A program made the translations under genes and the position numbers. From NCBI GenBank assembly GCA_046297455.1, contig JBKBIT010000021.1:1-64000 (forward strand): a stretch of DNA of 64,000 nucleotides. Reading direction: 5' to 3'. Within the stretch, counting starts at the first letter, position 1. Every line of letters begins with the position of its first letter. This document shows, one piece after another, positions 16,384-25,021 of the stretch. The stretch comes from ZYF759 sp046297455 (GTDB taxonomy: Bacteria; Pseudomonadota; Alphaproteobacteria; Rhizobiales; Rhizobiaceae). The notes beneath the pieces are model-generated. The model was not told the DNA's origin. It did not search any database and saw only the letters and a list, made by a program, of their open reading frames with translations.

Positions 16384-17442
16384 GTGACCGAAAGCTCCGT
16401 CCGCGTTCTCCACGTTGATGACGATCTGGCTCTGGCCAGGCTGCTCGAGAGGGCGCTGGGGCGTCGCGGCTTCGTGCTCGAAAACGTGGCCGACATCGAG
16501 ATCGCTGCCGCGCGCATCGAAGCGGGCGAGGTCGATGTCGTGGTGCTGGACCACTATCTCGCCGGCCAGACGGGCCTTGAACTCCTGGAACGGCTGGGAC
16601 AGACCCCTGCCCCGCCGCCGGTCGTCTATGTCACGGGCTCTTCCGACGCGAACATCGCCATCGATGCCCTCAAGGCGGGTGCGGCAGATTACGTGCTGAA
16701 GACCGTCGGCGAAGAGTTCGTCATGCTCTTGGCTAGCGCGATCGAGCAGTCGCTTCACAAATCCCGGCTGCAGCGTGCCAAGGAGCAGGCAGAAGCCGAG
16801 GTGCGCGCAGCGCGCGACCGGGCCGAATTGCTGCTCACCGAAGTCAACCACCGCGTCGCCAATTCGCTGGCGCTTGTCGCCGCTTTGGTGCGCATGCAGG
16901 CCGGCTCGATCAAGGATCCCGGCGCCAAGGACGCGCTGGCCGAAACAGAAGCGCGCATCTCCGCCATCGCCGGACTGCACCGCAAGCTCTACACATCCAG
17001 CGACGTTCGCTCGGTGGCGCTGGACGAGTATCTCTCCGCCCTTGTCGCCGAACTCGATAATTCGATGCGCGCGGCAGGTCATCGCAGCCGGACCAGGCTC
17101 TGCCTTGAGCGCGTGGACGTGTCGCCGGACAAGGCGGTTTCCATCGGCATGATCGTCACCGAGCTTTTGACCAACGCCTATAAATACGCCTATCCGGACG
17201 GACGCGAGGGCGAAGTCCGCGTCATCGTGCGGCGCGAGACCCACACCGAGGCGGAACTGGTGGTGGAAGATGACGGCGTTGGCTGGTCCGGTGACGGAAA
17301 GCCCCAGGGCACTGGCCTTGGCACCCGTATCGTGCGGTCGATGGCAGTCAATCTCGGCACTGAGATCGTCTACCGATCCGACCGTCCGGGCACAGTGATA
17401 TCTCTGAGGCTTACTGTCGACGAATTGGGGCTCAACGCCTAG
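16384..17442 (+). CDS. Hybrid response regulator - HisKA_2 histidine kinase
   Basis: The 352-residue protein starts with a receiver domain (VDDDLALARLL, phospho-acceptor Asp in VVVLDHYLAGQTG near residue 56, Lys in YVLKTVGEE), a short coiled linker, then a HisKA_2 phospho-acceptor block (LLLTEVNHRVANSLALVAAL near 155) and a compact HATPase domain (TELLTNAYKYAYP; DDGVGWSG; GTGLGTRIV). It has no membrane helix. The GTG start abuts the stop of the preceding receiver gene, so all three signalling genes form one unit. Receiver-first kinases of this class usually relay phosphate to stress or motility outputs; the output here is unknown. Confidence 0.93.
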   Translation: MTESSVRVLHVDDDLALARLLERALGRRGFVLENVADIEIAAARIEAGEVDVVVLDHYLAGQTGLELLERLGQTPAPPPVVYVTGSSDANIAIDALKAGAADYVLKTVGEEFVMLLASAIEQSLHKSRLQRAKEQAEAEVRAARDRAELLLTEVNHRVANSLALVAALVRMQAGSIKDPGAKDALAETEARISAIAGLHRKLYTSSDVRSVALDEYLSALVAELDNSMRAAGHRSRTRLCLERVDVSPDKAVSIGMIVTELLTNAYKYAYPDGREGEVRVIVRRETHTEAELVVEDDGVGWSGDGKPQGTGLGTRIVRSMAVNLGTEIVYRSDRPGTVISLRLTVDELGLNA

Positions 17443-17469
17443 GGCAAACTCTGCGAGCGCGGGGTCACG

Positions 17470-17919
17470 CTAGCGCAGCAAAGTCTTGACGATGCCGCTG
17501 GCCTTGGAGAAATCCATCTTGCCGGGGTATTTTTCCTTCAGCGCGTTCATGCAGCGGCCCATGTCGCGCAAGCCGTCGGCGCCGACCTCGTCGACAACCT
17601 GGGCACAGACACGGCGCACCTCTTCCTCGCCCAGTTGCTTGGGCATGAAGGCACGGATGATCTCGATCTCCTCGCGCTCCTGCTCGGCGAGTTCCAGCCG
17701 GCTACCTTCCTCGAAGGCCTTGGCAGATTCCTCGCGCTGCTTGACCATTTTCGACAGGATGGCGAGGATCTCCTCGTCACTGACGGGATCCTTCCCGGCG
17801 CCGCGATTGGCGATGTCGCGATCGGTGATGGCGGCCTGAATCAGCCTGAGCGTCGACACGCAACGCTTGCGTCCATCCTTGATCGCTTCCTTGAGTGCCT
17901 CGGCGATTTTGTCGCGCAT
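17470..17919 (-). CDS. GatB/YqeY domain-containing protein
   Basis: A 149-residue YqeY protein, related to the C-terminal tRNA-binding domain of the GatB amidotransferase subunit. The opening MRDKIAEALKEAIKDGRKRCVSTLRLIQAA is cut at the ATG at 17919; the remaining core includes MVKQREESAKAFEEG, LGEEEV and DMGRCMNALKEKYPGKMDFSKAS. Its role is unproven but it is thought to touch tRNA or aminoacyl-tRNA. It is divergent from carA, a gene order conserved in rhizobia. Confidence 0.93.
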   Translation of the reverse strand: MRDKIAEALKEAIKDGRKRCVSTLRLIQAAITDRDIANRGAGKDPVSDEEILAILSKMVKQREESAKAFEEGSRLELAEQEREEIEIIRAFMPKQLGEEEVRRVCAQVVDEVGADGLRDMGRCMNALKEKYPGKMDFSKASGIVKTLLR

Positions 17920-18046
17920 TGGCCTGAGTCTCCCGTCGCAGGGTCGAACAATAGCTCTACAGCAACAGCCTTGCAAACCGTTTCTTTGGCAGTAAGGCGT
18001 TGATTTAGCTTTACAAATCTGTTGATCGGCACGGCGAATTGGGGCG

Positions 18047-18075
18047 TTGACCCTTGCTTCCGCCTGGCCTATTGT
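18047..18075 (+). promoter_or_regulatory. Candidate sigma-70 promoter for carA
   Basis: TTGACC at 18047-18052 and TATTGT at 18070-18075 are separated by exactly 17 bases, a near-consensus arrangement for the RpoD-type sigma factor. The predicted start lies about 125 bases upstream of the carA ATG, leaving room for a leader. Confidence 0.55.
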
Positions 18076-18207
18076 CCGCCGCCTGCTCGACCTGCTTGAA
18101 TGTTTCGGGATTGCGTTTTCAAGGCGCATTTCCCACTTCAGGCGTGGCATGTGGCCCAGGTCCCTCGTCGAATCAAGGGCCGGCCGCTCACATTACGGAG
18201 ACCTCGA

Positions 18208-19410
18208 ATGGCCGACGCACCAGCCCCTTGGGCACCCATCACCGCGACTGCCTTGCTGGTTCTGGCCGATGGAACGGTCATTGAAGGCCAGGGACTTGGC
18301 GCAACGGGCGAAGCAACCGGCGAGGTCTGCTTCAACACCGCGCTGACAGGCTACCAGGAAATCCTGACCGACCCGTCCTATGCCTCGCAGATCGTGACCT
18401 TCACCTTCCCGCATATCGGCAATGTCGGCGCCAACGACGAAGACATCGAGGACCTGAACCCGGCAGCCCGCACCGGCGCGGTGGGCGCGGTGTTCCGTTC
18501 CGAGGTGACCAACCCATCCAATTACCGTTCGGCCGACCATCTCGACCAGTGGCTCAAGCAGCGCGGCATGGTTGCCATCTTCGGCGTCGATACGCGTGCG
18601 CTGGCTGCGCTGATTCGCGAAGGCGGCATGCCGAACGCCGTCATTGCGCATGAGCCCTCGGGGCGCTTCGACATCGAGGCGCTGAAGAAGAAGGCGCGCG
18701 AATGGCCGGGCCTGGTCGGCCTCGACCTCGCCGACGCCGCCAGCTCGGGGCAGTCATCGGTCTGGACCGAAACGCCCTGGGTGTGGAACGAGGGCAGCGG
18801 CACGCAGTCTGAACCGACGATGCATATCGTGGCGATCGATTACGGCGTGAAGCGCAACATCCTGCGCCTGTTGGCCGGCCTTGGCGCCAAGGTCACGATC
18901 GTGCCCGCGCGCATGCCGGCCGAGGACATCCTGGCGCTGAGGCCCGACGGCATCTTTCTCTCCAACGGCCCGGGCGACCCGGCCGCGACCGGCGAGTACG
19001 CGGTTCCGATCATCCGCAAGCTGGTCGATTCGGGCATCCCGGTCTTTGGCATCTGCCTTGGCCACCAGCTTCTCGCGCTGGCGCTGGGCGCGCGCACGAC
19101 CAAGATGCATCAAGGCCATCATGGTGCAAATCACCCGGTCAAGGATCACACCACCGGCAAGGTTGAGATCGTCTCGATGAATCACGGTTTTGCCGTCGAT
19201 TCCAGTTCGCTTCCCGCGGGTGTCGAGGAAACGCACGTGTCGCTCTTCGATGGCACCAACTGCGGCATCATGCTTGCCGGCAAGCCGGTGTTCTCGGTTC
19301 AGCACCACCCCGAGGCCTCGCCCGGCCCGCAGGATTCGCATTATCTCTTCCGGCGTTTTGCCAACCTCATCCGCGAGCGCCGCGGCGAACCGGCACTGGC
19401 CGAACGCTGA
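18208..19410 (+). CDS. carA: Carbamoyl-phosphate synthase small subunit CarA
   Basis: This 400-residue subunit hydrolyses glutamine and passes ammonia to CarB for carbamoyl phosphate, the precursor of arginine and pyrimidines. The N-terminal CarA domain opens with TALLVLADGT and contains FNTALTGYQEILTDPSY. The C-terminal class I amidotransferase has the nucleophile in FGICLGHQLLALAL near residue 280 and the His/Glu pair in VQHHPEASPGPQD. The ATG at 18208 has GGAG eight bases upstream; an upstream in-frame ATG at 18100 would add unrelated sequence. carB lies about 42 kb away in the same orientation. Confidence 0.98.
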   Translation: MADAPAPWAPITATALLVLADGTVIEGQGLGATGEATGEVCFNTALTGYQEILTDPSYASQIVTFTFPHIGNVGANDEDIEDLNPAARTGAVGAVFRSEVTNPSNYRSADHLDQWLKQRGMVAIFGVDTRALAALIREGGMPNAVIAHEPSGRFDIEALKKKAREWPGLVGLDLADAASSGQSSVWTETPWVWNEGSGTQSEPTMHIVAIDYGVKRNILRLLAGLGAKVTIVPARMPAEDILALRPDGIFLSNGPGDPAATGEYAVPIIRKLVDSGIPVFGICLGHQLLALALGARTTKMHQGHHGANHPVKDHTTGKVEIVSMNHGFAVDSSSLPAGVEETHVSLFDGTNCGIMLAGKPVFSVQHHPEASPGPQDSHYLFRRFANLIRERRGEPALAER

Positions 19411-19528
19411 GCGCTCAACGACTCGTTACCGGAACAATCGGCTCCGCAACGCATTGGTCCCATGGAAGGGATCGTTCACCGCACTGAGAAATTGGTGCGT
19501 GAAACCAATGAGTTGATGGAGTTGAAGC

Positions 19529-20008
19529 ATGAAACGACTGACATCCTATCTGTGTGCCGCGGCCATGGCCGTGAGCGCCGCCGGCTTCGGCGTGGTGGGC
19601 GCCAACGCCCAGCCTCTACCGATTCCCACCAACATCCAGGCGCCGGGCGCGCTTAGCGACGTCATTCAGGTGCAGCGCCGCGGCGAACAGCACCGTAGTC
19701 AGCGCGGCTTCCATCGGCGCGGCGACCGGGCCTATTACCGCGGTCATCGCGGCCATCGTCAGGCGCGGCCGGGCTGGCGCCAGCATCAGGGCTGGTGGTT
19801 CCCGCCGGCTGCCTTTGTAGCCGGCGCCATCATCGGCGGCGCGATCGCACAGCCGCAGCAGCACAGGGCGCCGCAGCCTCGGCGCGGCGGCATGAGCCAG
19901 GCGCATGTCAGCTGGTGCTACGACCGCTATCGCTCCTACCGCGCGTCGGACAATACGTTCCAGCCCTACCAGGGGCCGCGTCGGGCATGTCGTTCGCCCT
20001 ACGGCTGA
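19529..20008 (+). CDS. BA14K family exported protein
   Basis: A 159-residue basic protein with a Sec signal peptide (MKRLTSYLCAAAMAVSAAGF, cleavage probably after ANA), a His/Arg/Gln-rich middle, a hydrophobic FVAGAIIGGAI segment and the C-terminal BA14K motif (HVSWCYDRYRSYRASDNTFQPY). The founding member is a 14-kDa Brucella protein with lectin-like and immunoreactive properties; the rhizobial relatives are envelope proteins of unclear role. GGAG precedes the start. It is followed by a stem-loop at 20043-20070. Confidence 0.88.
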   Translation: MKRLTSYLCAAAMAVSAAGFGVVGANAQPLPIPTNIQAPGALSDVIQVQRRGEQHRSQRGFHRRGDRAYYRGHRGHRQARPGWRQHQGWWFPPAAFVAGAIIGGAIAQPQQHRAPQPRRGGMSQAHVSWCYDRYRSYRASDNTFQPYQGPRRACRSPYG

Positions 20009-20042
20009 CAGACGGACTGGCGGCTTCGACCGAAGTTCAGGC

Positions 20043-20070
20043 TTGCGGGCGGCGTTCTGGCCGCCCGCAA
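20043..20070 (+). terminator. Stem-loop after the BA14K gene
   Basis: Arms 20043-20052 and 20061-20070 are exact 10-bp reverse complements around an 8-nt loop, 35 bases beyond the BA14K stop. No T tract follows, so it is a possible but not classical terminator and may instead stabilise the mRNA end. Confidence 0.45.
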
Positions 20071-20267
20071 CGCGTATATGGCCAAGCCTAGTAAGGTTCA
20101 CGTAAGAAGTTTTGCGTAGCTTTCCTGTCGAGGCCATACTGCATTGCAGTGATTCGTTTTGGCCTCTTCGTGGGGCCGCTCCCCAGGTTTGGTTCCTTGT
20201 CCCGCGTTTCCGCAACGGCACCACGGGGTGCCCCCGTTTTGCCCGAATCGAGGGTGAAGAGAAAACG

Positions 20268-20492
20268 ATGCACGCTTCCAATGACGACTACGGAAAACGC
20301 CGACTGGTCGACCGCGACGAAATCAGGATCGCTGTCCGCCTGCTACTGCAACACGGATACGACGACTCCGACATCGCGCCCAAGCTCTCGCGCCACTATT
20401 ACGTCGATATCGACGCGCTGAACGAGGAACTCGCCGTCTTGATGTCCGGCTCGCTGGCCGACCATCATGCCGACATGCGGAAGGTCGCCTGA
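20268..20492 (+). CDS. Small hypothetical protein (74 aa)
   Basis: I do not recognise this protein. It is acidic and soluble, predicted mostly helical, with RDEIRIAVRLLLQHGYDDSDIAPKLSRHY near its middle, a pattern that could form a helix-turn-helix-like fold. The ATG at 20268 follows a GAAGAGA run. A possible promoter with TTGCGT at 20112 and CATACT at 20135 (17-base spacing) precedes it. Its codon use matches the neighbouring genes, and the BA14K gene lies upstream on the same strand. Confidence 0.6.
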   Translation: MHASNDDYGKRRLVDRDEIRIAVRLLLQHGYDDSDIAPKLSRHYYVDIDALNEELAVLMSGSLADHHADMRKVA

Positions 20493-20516
20493 CCGGCGAC
20501 CGCCGCCATCCCGCAA

Positions 20517-21599
20517 TCAGATGCGGCGCCCTGTCGATGGGTCGAAAAGATGCGACATGCCGGGATTGATCGCCAGCGGCAGGACGTCGCCTTCGGCGAT
20601 CCGGGCATTGCCCGGCAGACGCGCGATGATCTTCTCTGCATGACCGTTCGATCCGGCCAGGACACCATGCGCCATTGTGTCCGCGCCTAGCGTCTCCACG
20701 CCGACCACCGACAGTTCCAGGTCCGCATTGCCGCCATTGACCAGCGTCATGTGCTCCGGGCGTACCCCAAGCAAGACTTCCCGTCCGGTATCTGGCATCG
20801 CGGCGTCGCGGGGCTTGACCATCTGGCCGCCCGCAAGGCTGACGCCCTTGGTGCCTGCCGAAGCGCCCTTGAGAAGGTTCATCGCGGGTGAACCGATGAA
20901 GCTGGCGACGAAGGTCGTCGCAGGCTTCTCGTAGACGTTGATCGGCGTATCGATCTGTTCAGCAACGCCGGCATTCATCACAACCAGCTTATCGGCCAGC
21001 GTCATCGCCTCGACCTGATCGTGGGTGACGTAGACGCTGGTGACGCCGAGCGAGCGCTGCAGGTGCTTGATCTCGACGCGCATGTGCACGCGCAGCTTTG
21101 CGTCGAGATTGGACAGCGGCTCGTCGAACAGGAACGCCTTGGGGTGCCGCACGATGGCGCGGCCCATGGCGACGCGCTGGCGCTGCCCGCCAGACAGTTC
21201 GCGCGGCTTGCGCTCGAGAAGCTCGCCTAGTTCGAGGATCCGGGCGGCTTCGCGCACACGCCGATCAATCTCTTCCTTCGACTGGCCGCGGTTGCGCAGC
21301 CCGTAGGCCATGTTGTCGTAGACCTTCATATGCGGGTAGAGCGCATAGTTCTGGAACACCATGGCGATGTCGCGCTCGGCAGGCTCCAGCTTGTTTACCA
21401 CGCGACCATCGATCGAGATCTCGCCATCGGTGATGACCTCCAAACCCGCGATCATGCGCAGCAGCGTGGACTTGCCGCAGCCGGAAGGCCCCACCAGCAC
21501 GCAGAGCTGGCCATCCTCGATATCGATGGAAACGCCCTTCACGGCCTCCACGCCGCCGGCATACACCTTGCGGACACCATCAAGCTTGACGGTTGCCAT
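20517..21599 (-). CDS. ugpC: sn-Glycerol-3-phosphate ABC transporter ATPase UgpC
   Basis: A 360-residue sugar-type importer ATPase: Walker A GPSGCGKST near residue 38, Q-loop VFQNYALYPHM, signature LSGGQRQRV near 135, Walker B FLFDEPLSNLD, switch VTHDQVEAM, then the MalK-like regulatory barrel (GVRPEHM, the end LAINPGMSHLFDPSTGRRI). It powers uptake of sn-glycerol-3-phosphate, or glycerophosphodiesters, through UgpAE. It is the last gene of the ugpBAEC operon; its start is two bases after the ugpE stop. The regulatory domain may sense phosphate status, as in E. coli. Confidence 0.95.
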   Translation of the reverse strand: MATVKLDGVRKVYAGGVEAVKGVSIDIEDGQLCVLVGPSGCGKSTLLRMIAGLEVITDGEISIDGRVVNKLEPAERDIAMVFQNYALYPHMKVYDNMAYGLRNRGQSKEEIDRRVREAARILELGELLERKPRELSGGQRQRVAMGRAIVRHPKAFLFDEPLSNLDAKLRVHMRVEIKHLQRSLGVTSVYVTHDQVEAMTLADKLVVMNAGVAEQIDTPINVYEKPATTFVASFIGSPAMNLLKGASAGTKGVSLAGGQMVKPRDAAMPDTGREVLLGVRPEHMTLVNGGNADLELSVVGVETLGADTMAHGVLAGSNGHAEKIIARLPGNARIAEGDVLPLAINPGMSHLFDPSTGRRI

Positions 21600-21601
21600 A
21601 C

Positions 21602-22450
21602 CTATTTCTCCGTTTCGGTGAGGCCCTTCACGAAGAGCCTTTGCATGAACAGGATCACCAGCACCGGCGGCAGCGCGGCCAGAACGACCGTGGCCATGAC
21701 CAGATGCCAGAGAGGTTCGGAATCACCGCCCGTGACCATGCGCTGGATACCCATGACGATGGTGTAATATTCCGGGTCGGTGGTGATCAGCAGCGGCCAG
21801 AGATACTGGTTCCAGCCATAGATGAACATGATCACGAACAGCGCCGCGATATTGGTGACCGAGAGCGGCAGCAGGATGTCCTTGAAGAACTTCATCGGTC
21901 CGGCGCCGTCGACGCGCGCTGCCTCCATCAATTCCTCCGGCACGGTCATGAAGAACTGCCGGAACAGGAAGGTGGCGGTGGCCGACGCAATGAGCGGAAT
22001 GGACAGACCCGCGAAGCTGTTGAGCATCCCGAGATTTGCCACGACCTCGAAGGTCGGCACGATGCGCACTTCCACCGGCAGCATCAGCGTCAGGAAGATG
22101 ACCCAGAAGAAGAAGATGCGGAATGGAAAACGGAAATAAACGATCGCGAAGGCCGACAGGATCGAGATCGACAATTTGCCGATCGTGATGGCCATCGCCA
22201 TGATGAAGCTGTTCCACATCATGCCGCCAATCGGCGGCGTGCCGGCGCGCGAGCGACCTTCGTTGATGACCGTCATGTAGTTTTCCCAGCCATGCGTGCC
22301 GGGCCAAAGCGGCATGACGCCACGCACGAAAGTGCCGGGTGGATGGGTCGACGCGATCAGGGCCACATAGACCGGAAAGACGACGATCGCGACGCCGAAG
22401 ATCAGAACGAGATGGGCGAATATGTTGCCCCAGCGATTATTCTCGACCAT
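21602..22450 (-). CDS. ugpE: sn-Glycerol-3-phosphate ABC transporter permease UgpE
   Basis: This 282-residue inner-membrane permease has six hydrophobic helices and the EAA loop (ELMEAARVDGAGPMKFFKDILLP near residue 190) that docks onto UgpC. The N-terminus MVENNRWGNIFAHLVLIFGV is typical for UgpE. It forms the channel with UgpA. It lies 10 bp downstream of ugpA and is followed directly by ugpC. Confidence 0.95.
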   Translation of the reverse strand: MVENNRWGNIFAHLVLIFGVAIVVFPVYVALIASTHPPGTFVRGVMPLWPGTHGWENYMTVINEGRSRAGTPPIGGMMWNSFIMAMAITIGKLSISILSAFAIVYFRFPFRIFFFWVIFLTLMLPVEVRIVPTFEVVANLGMLNSFAGLSIPLIASATATFLFRQFFMTVPEELMEAARVDGAGPMKFFKDILLPLSVTNIAALFVIMFIYGWNQYLWPLLITTDPEYYTIVMGIQRMVTGGDSEPLWHLVMATVVLAALPPVLVILFMQRLFVKGLTETEK

Positions 22451-22460
22451 GTCTCGCCCC

Positions 22461-23351
22461 TCAGTAGTTCACGCGCCGCTCGATATAGCGGAACTGGATC
22501 ACGGTCAGGATAATGACGATCGACATCAGGATCACCGACTGGGCCGCGGATGAGCCAATGTTCAGATTGACGAAGCCGTCGCGATAGACCTTGTAGACCA
22601 GGATGTTGGTCGCCTGGGCCGGTCCGCCTTCGGTCGTGGCGTGGATGACGCCGAACGTGTCGAACATGGCATAGACGATGTTGACCACCAGCAGGAAGAA
22701 GGTGATCGGCGACAGAAGCGGGAACACGATCGTCCAGAACCGCTTCATACGGCTGGCGCCATCGATGGCAGCCGCCTCGAGCAACGAATTCGGTATCGAT
22801 TGCAGTCCTGCCAGGAAGAACAGGAAATTGTAGCTGATCTGCTTCCACGCGGCGGCGATGATGACCATTATCATCGCATCCGAGCTGCTGCGGCGATGGT
22901 TCCAGTTATAGCCCATCATGTCGAGAACATAGGGAAGGATGCCCAGCGTCGGATTGAAGATGAACCACCACAAGACGCCAGCGATCGCGGGAGCTACGGC
23001 GTAGGGCCAGACCAGCAAGGTCGTGTAGCTGTCGCGCGAGCGGATCATCCGGTTGACCATCACCGCGAAGAGCAGCGCGATACCCATCGAGAGAAGCGTG
23101 GTGCCGACAGAAAAGATGAAGGTGACCTGCAGCGAGTTCAGATAGAGCGGGTCGGATAGAAGCGTCTGGAAGTTCTGGAACCATACGAAGGTCGGCGGCC
23201 TGATCCCGAACGCATCGCCCTGGCGGTAGACAGACTGCAGAAGCGCCTGACTTGCCGGCCAGATGAAGAAGATCAGGGTGATGATCACTTGCGGAGCCAG
23301 CAGCGCATAGGGCAGCCACCAGCTGACGAAGGTAGTTCGTTTGGTTTGCAT
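22461..23351 (-). CDS. ugpA: sn-Glycerol-3-phosphate ABC transporter permease UgpA
   Basis: A 296-residue permease with six helices and the EAA loop (LLEAAAIDGASRMKRFWTIVFPLLSP near 200). The start MQTKRTTFVSWWLPYALLAPQ is close to family consensus. It pairs with UgpE. A strong 13-bp stem-loop lies in the 69-base gap between ugpB and this gene, which would set a lower level of the membrane components than of the binding protein. Confidence 0.95.
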   Translation of the reverse strand: MQTKRTTFVSWWLPYALLAPQVIITLIFFIWPASQALLQSVYRQGDAFGIRPPTFVWFQNFQTLLSDPLYLNSLQVTFIFSVGTTLLSMGIALLFAVMVNRMIRSRDSYTTLLVWPYAVAPAIAGVLWWFIFNPTLGILPYVLDMMGYNWNHRRSSSDAMIMVIIAAAWKQISYNFLFFLAGLQSIPNSLLEAAAIDGASRMKRFWTIVFPLLSPITFFLLVVNIVYAMFDTFGVIHATTEGGPAQATNILVYKVYRDGFVNLNIGSSAAQSVILMSIVIILTVIQFRYIERRVNY

Positions 23352-23375
23352 AGCGTCCGGTCCGCCAAAAGGAAA

Positions 23376-23410
23376 CGACCCGCCCGAGATTGATCTTCGG
23401 GCGGGTCGTA
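23376..23410 (-). terminator. Intercistronic stem-loop between ugpB and ugpA
   Basis: Arms 23376-23388 and 23398-23410 are perfect 13-bp reverse complements with a 9-nt loop. In the direction of transcription (minus) the stem is followed by a T-rich but interrupted tract, so it would act as a partial terminator or as a barrier that protects the ugpB message from 3' decay. This is common after binding-protein genes. Confidence 0.7.
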
Positions 23411-23420
23411 CTGTCGGAAT

Positions 23421-24752
23421 TTAGTTCATGGAGGCTTCGAACTCGCGCAGCAGGGCGTTGCCGCGACGCACCGCGTCATCGGCGGCCTGCTGGCCGGTCT
23501 TGCTGCCTGCCATGACCGCTTCCATCTCTTCGGAGATGACGTCACGGATCTGGACGAAGTTGCCGAAGCGCAGACCACGGGAATTCTCGGTCGGCGGGTT
23601 CAGCGTCATCTGACGGATCGAGGTATCAGCACCCGGGTTCTCGTCATAGTAACCCTGTTCGCGGGTCAGGTCGAACGAGGCCTGGGTGATCGGCAGGTAG
23701 CCGGTGTCCTGATGCCACTGCGCCTGGACCTCGGGCTGCGAGAGATACTCGAAGAACGCTGCGACGGCCTCATACTCCTCGTCGGAATGACCCGTCAGGA
23801 CCCAGAGCGTGGCGCCACCGATGATGGTGTTCTGCGGCGCGCCTTCGATGTCGTCGTAGTGCGGCTGGAAGCCATAGCCGACTTCGAAATCGGAGTTACG
23901 CAGAACGCCGGCGCGGCTGGCCGAAGAACCGAACACGAAGCCGCACTCGGCAGCATAGAAAGCCGGGAAGGCGTCTGGGCCAGGTCCGGGGCCGCCCCAG
24001 CGGAACAGGTTATCGTCCTGCCAGCTGGCCAGGTTGTCCCAATGACGGGCAACATGCTCGTTGTTGAACACGAACTCGGTCTCAAAACCTTCGAAGCCGT
24101 TGGCCAGGGTGCCGAGCGGAATGTTGTGCCAAGCAGAGAAATTCTCCAGCATGACCCAGCTCGGCCATGAGGTGGTGAAACCGCAAGGAGCGGCACCCGA
24201 TTCCACGATAGCGCGAGCTGCCTCTTCGGCCTCGGCCCAGGTTGCGGGCGGCGTCTCGGGATCAAGCCCGGCTGCCTCGAAGATCTCCTTGTTGTAGTAC
24301 ATGATCGGAGTCGAGGAGTTGAACGGGAACGACAGCATGTTGCCATCGGGATCCGTGTAGTAGCTGACGACGGTGTCGAGATAGGCGTCGGGATCGAACT
24401 GCTTTCCGGTATCGGCCATAAGCTGGTAGATCGGGTAGATCGCGCCTTCGGCTGCCATCATGGTGCCGGTCCCGACCTCGAAGACCTGCAGGATGTGCGG
24501 CTGTTCGCCGGCGCGGAAGGCGGCGATGGCGCCGGTCATCGTCTCGGTATAGGTACCGCGATAGCTCGGCACGACGCGATAATCTTCCTGGCTCTCGTTG
24601 AAGGCCTCTGCAACGCCCTCGAGCAGTTCGCCCAGTTCGCCACCCATCGCGTGCCACCACGTAACGGTGGTCTGCGCGCTGGCCATCGTCGCCATTGCGG
24701 GCAGCATCAGCGCCGCAACGCTGGTCGCGGTCAGCAGTTTGCGCAACTTCAT
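23421..24752 (-). CDS. ugpB: sn-Glycerol-3-phosphate-binding periplasmic protein UgpB
   Basis: This 443-residue extracellular solute-binding protein has a Sec signal peptide (cleavage after ASA near residue 26) and the family 1 fold: VTWWHAMGG start, FNSSTPIMYYNKEIFEAAGLDP near 120, and NTIIGGATLWVLTGHSDEEYEAVAAFFEYL near 300. It captures sn-glycerol-3-phosphate in the periplasm and delivers it to UgpAE. It is the first gene of ugpBAEC, with a probable Pho box 59-76 bases upstream. Confidence 0.95.
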   Translation of the reverse strand: MKLRKLLTATSVAALMLPAMATMASAQTTVTWWHAMGGELGELLEGVAEAFNESQEDYRVVPSYRGTYTETMTGAIAAFRAGEQPHILQVFEVGTGTMMAAEGAIYPIYQLMADTGKQFDPDAYLDTVVSYYTDPDGNMLSFPFNSSTPIMYYNKEIFEAAGLDPETPPATWAEAEEAARAIVESGAAPCGFTTSWPSWVMLENFSAWHNIPLGTLANGFEGFETEFVFNNEHVARHWDNLASWQDDNLFRWGGPGPGPDAFPAFYAAECGFVFGSSASRAGVLRNSDFEVGYGFQPHYDDIEGAPQNTIIGGATLWVLTGHSDEEYEAVAAFFEYLSQPEVQAQWHQDTGYLPITQASFDLTREQGYYDENPGADTSIRQMTLNPPTENSRGLRFGNFVQIRDVISEEMEAVMAGSKTGQQAADDAVRRGNALLREFEASMN

Positions 24753-24810
24753 GATCGTATCTCCCTTGTTGCCACCGGTTGGTCGGTGGTCGTTCTTCTG
24801 ACCAGTAATT

Positions 24811-24828
24811 GTAACGGGCGCATGACAG
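24811..24828 (-). promoter_or_regulatory. Candidate Pho box upstream of ugpB
   Basis: On the minus strand the element reads CTGTCAT, four bases, then CCGTTAC. The first half matches the PhoB half-site consensus exactly and the second matches at four of seven. Spacing is the normal 11 bases between half-sites. It lies 59-76 bases before the ugpB ATG. Established knowledge: ugp operons are induced by phosphate starvation through PhoB. Confidence 0.55.
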
Positions 24829-25021
24829 CACCGCTACAAACGAATGTCGAGACCGTATTCGTACACCGGCGAACACTTTCGTTTTGCCGGCGTATGAAAC
24901 GATATCGAAAACGGAAATGCCGACAAATGACGAAAAAAGCAAATGAATTGCTCAATCATGCCGTCAACTGTCCACATACGGCCGCTGGCAGAGCCCGGAA
25001 AACCAATCAGGGGGAGCGCCG

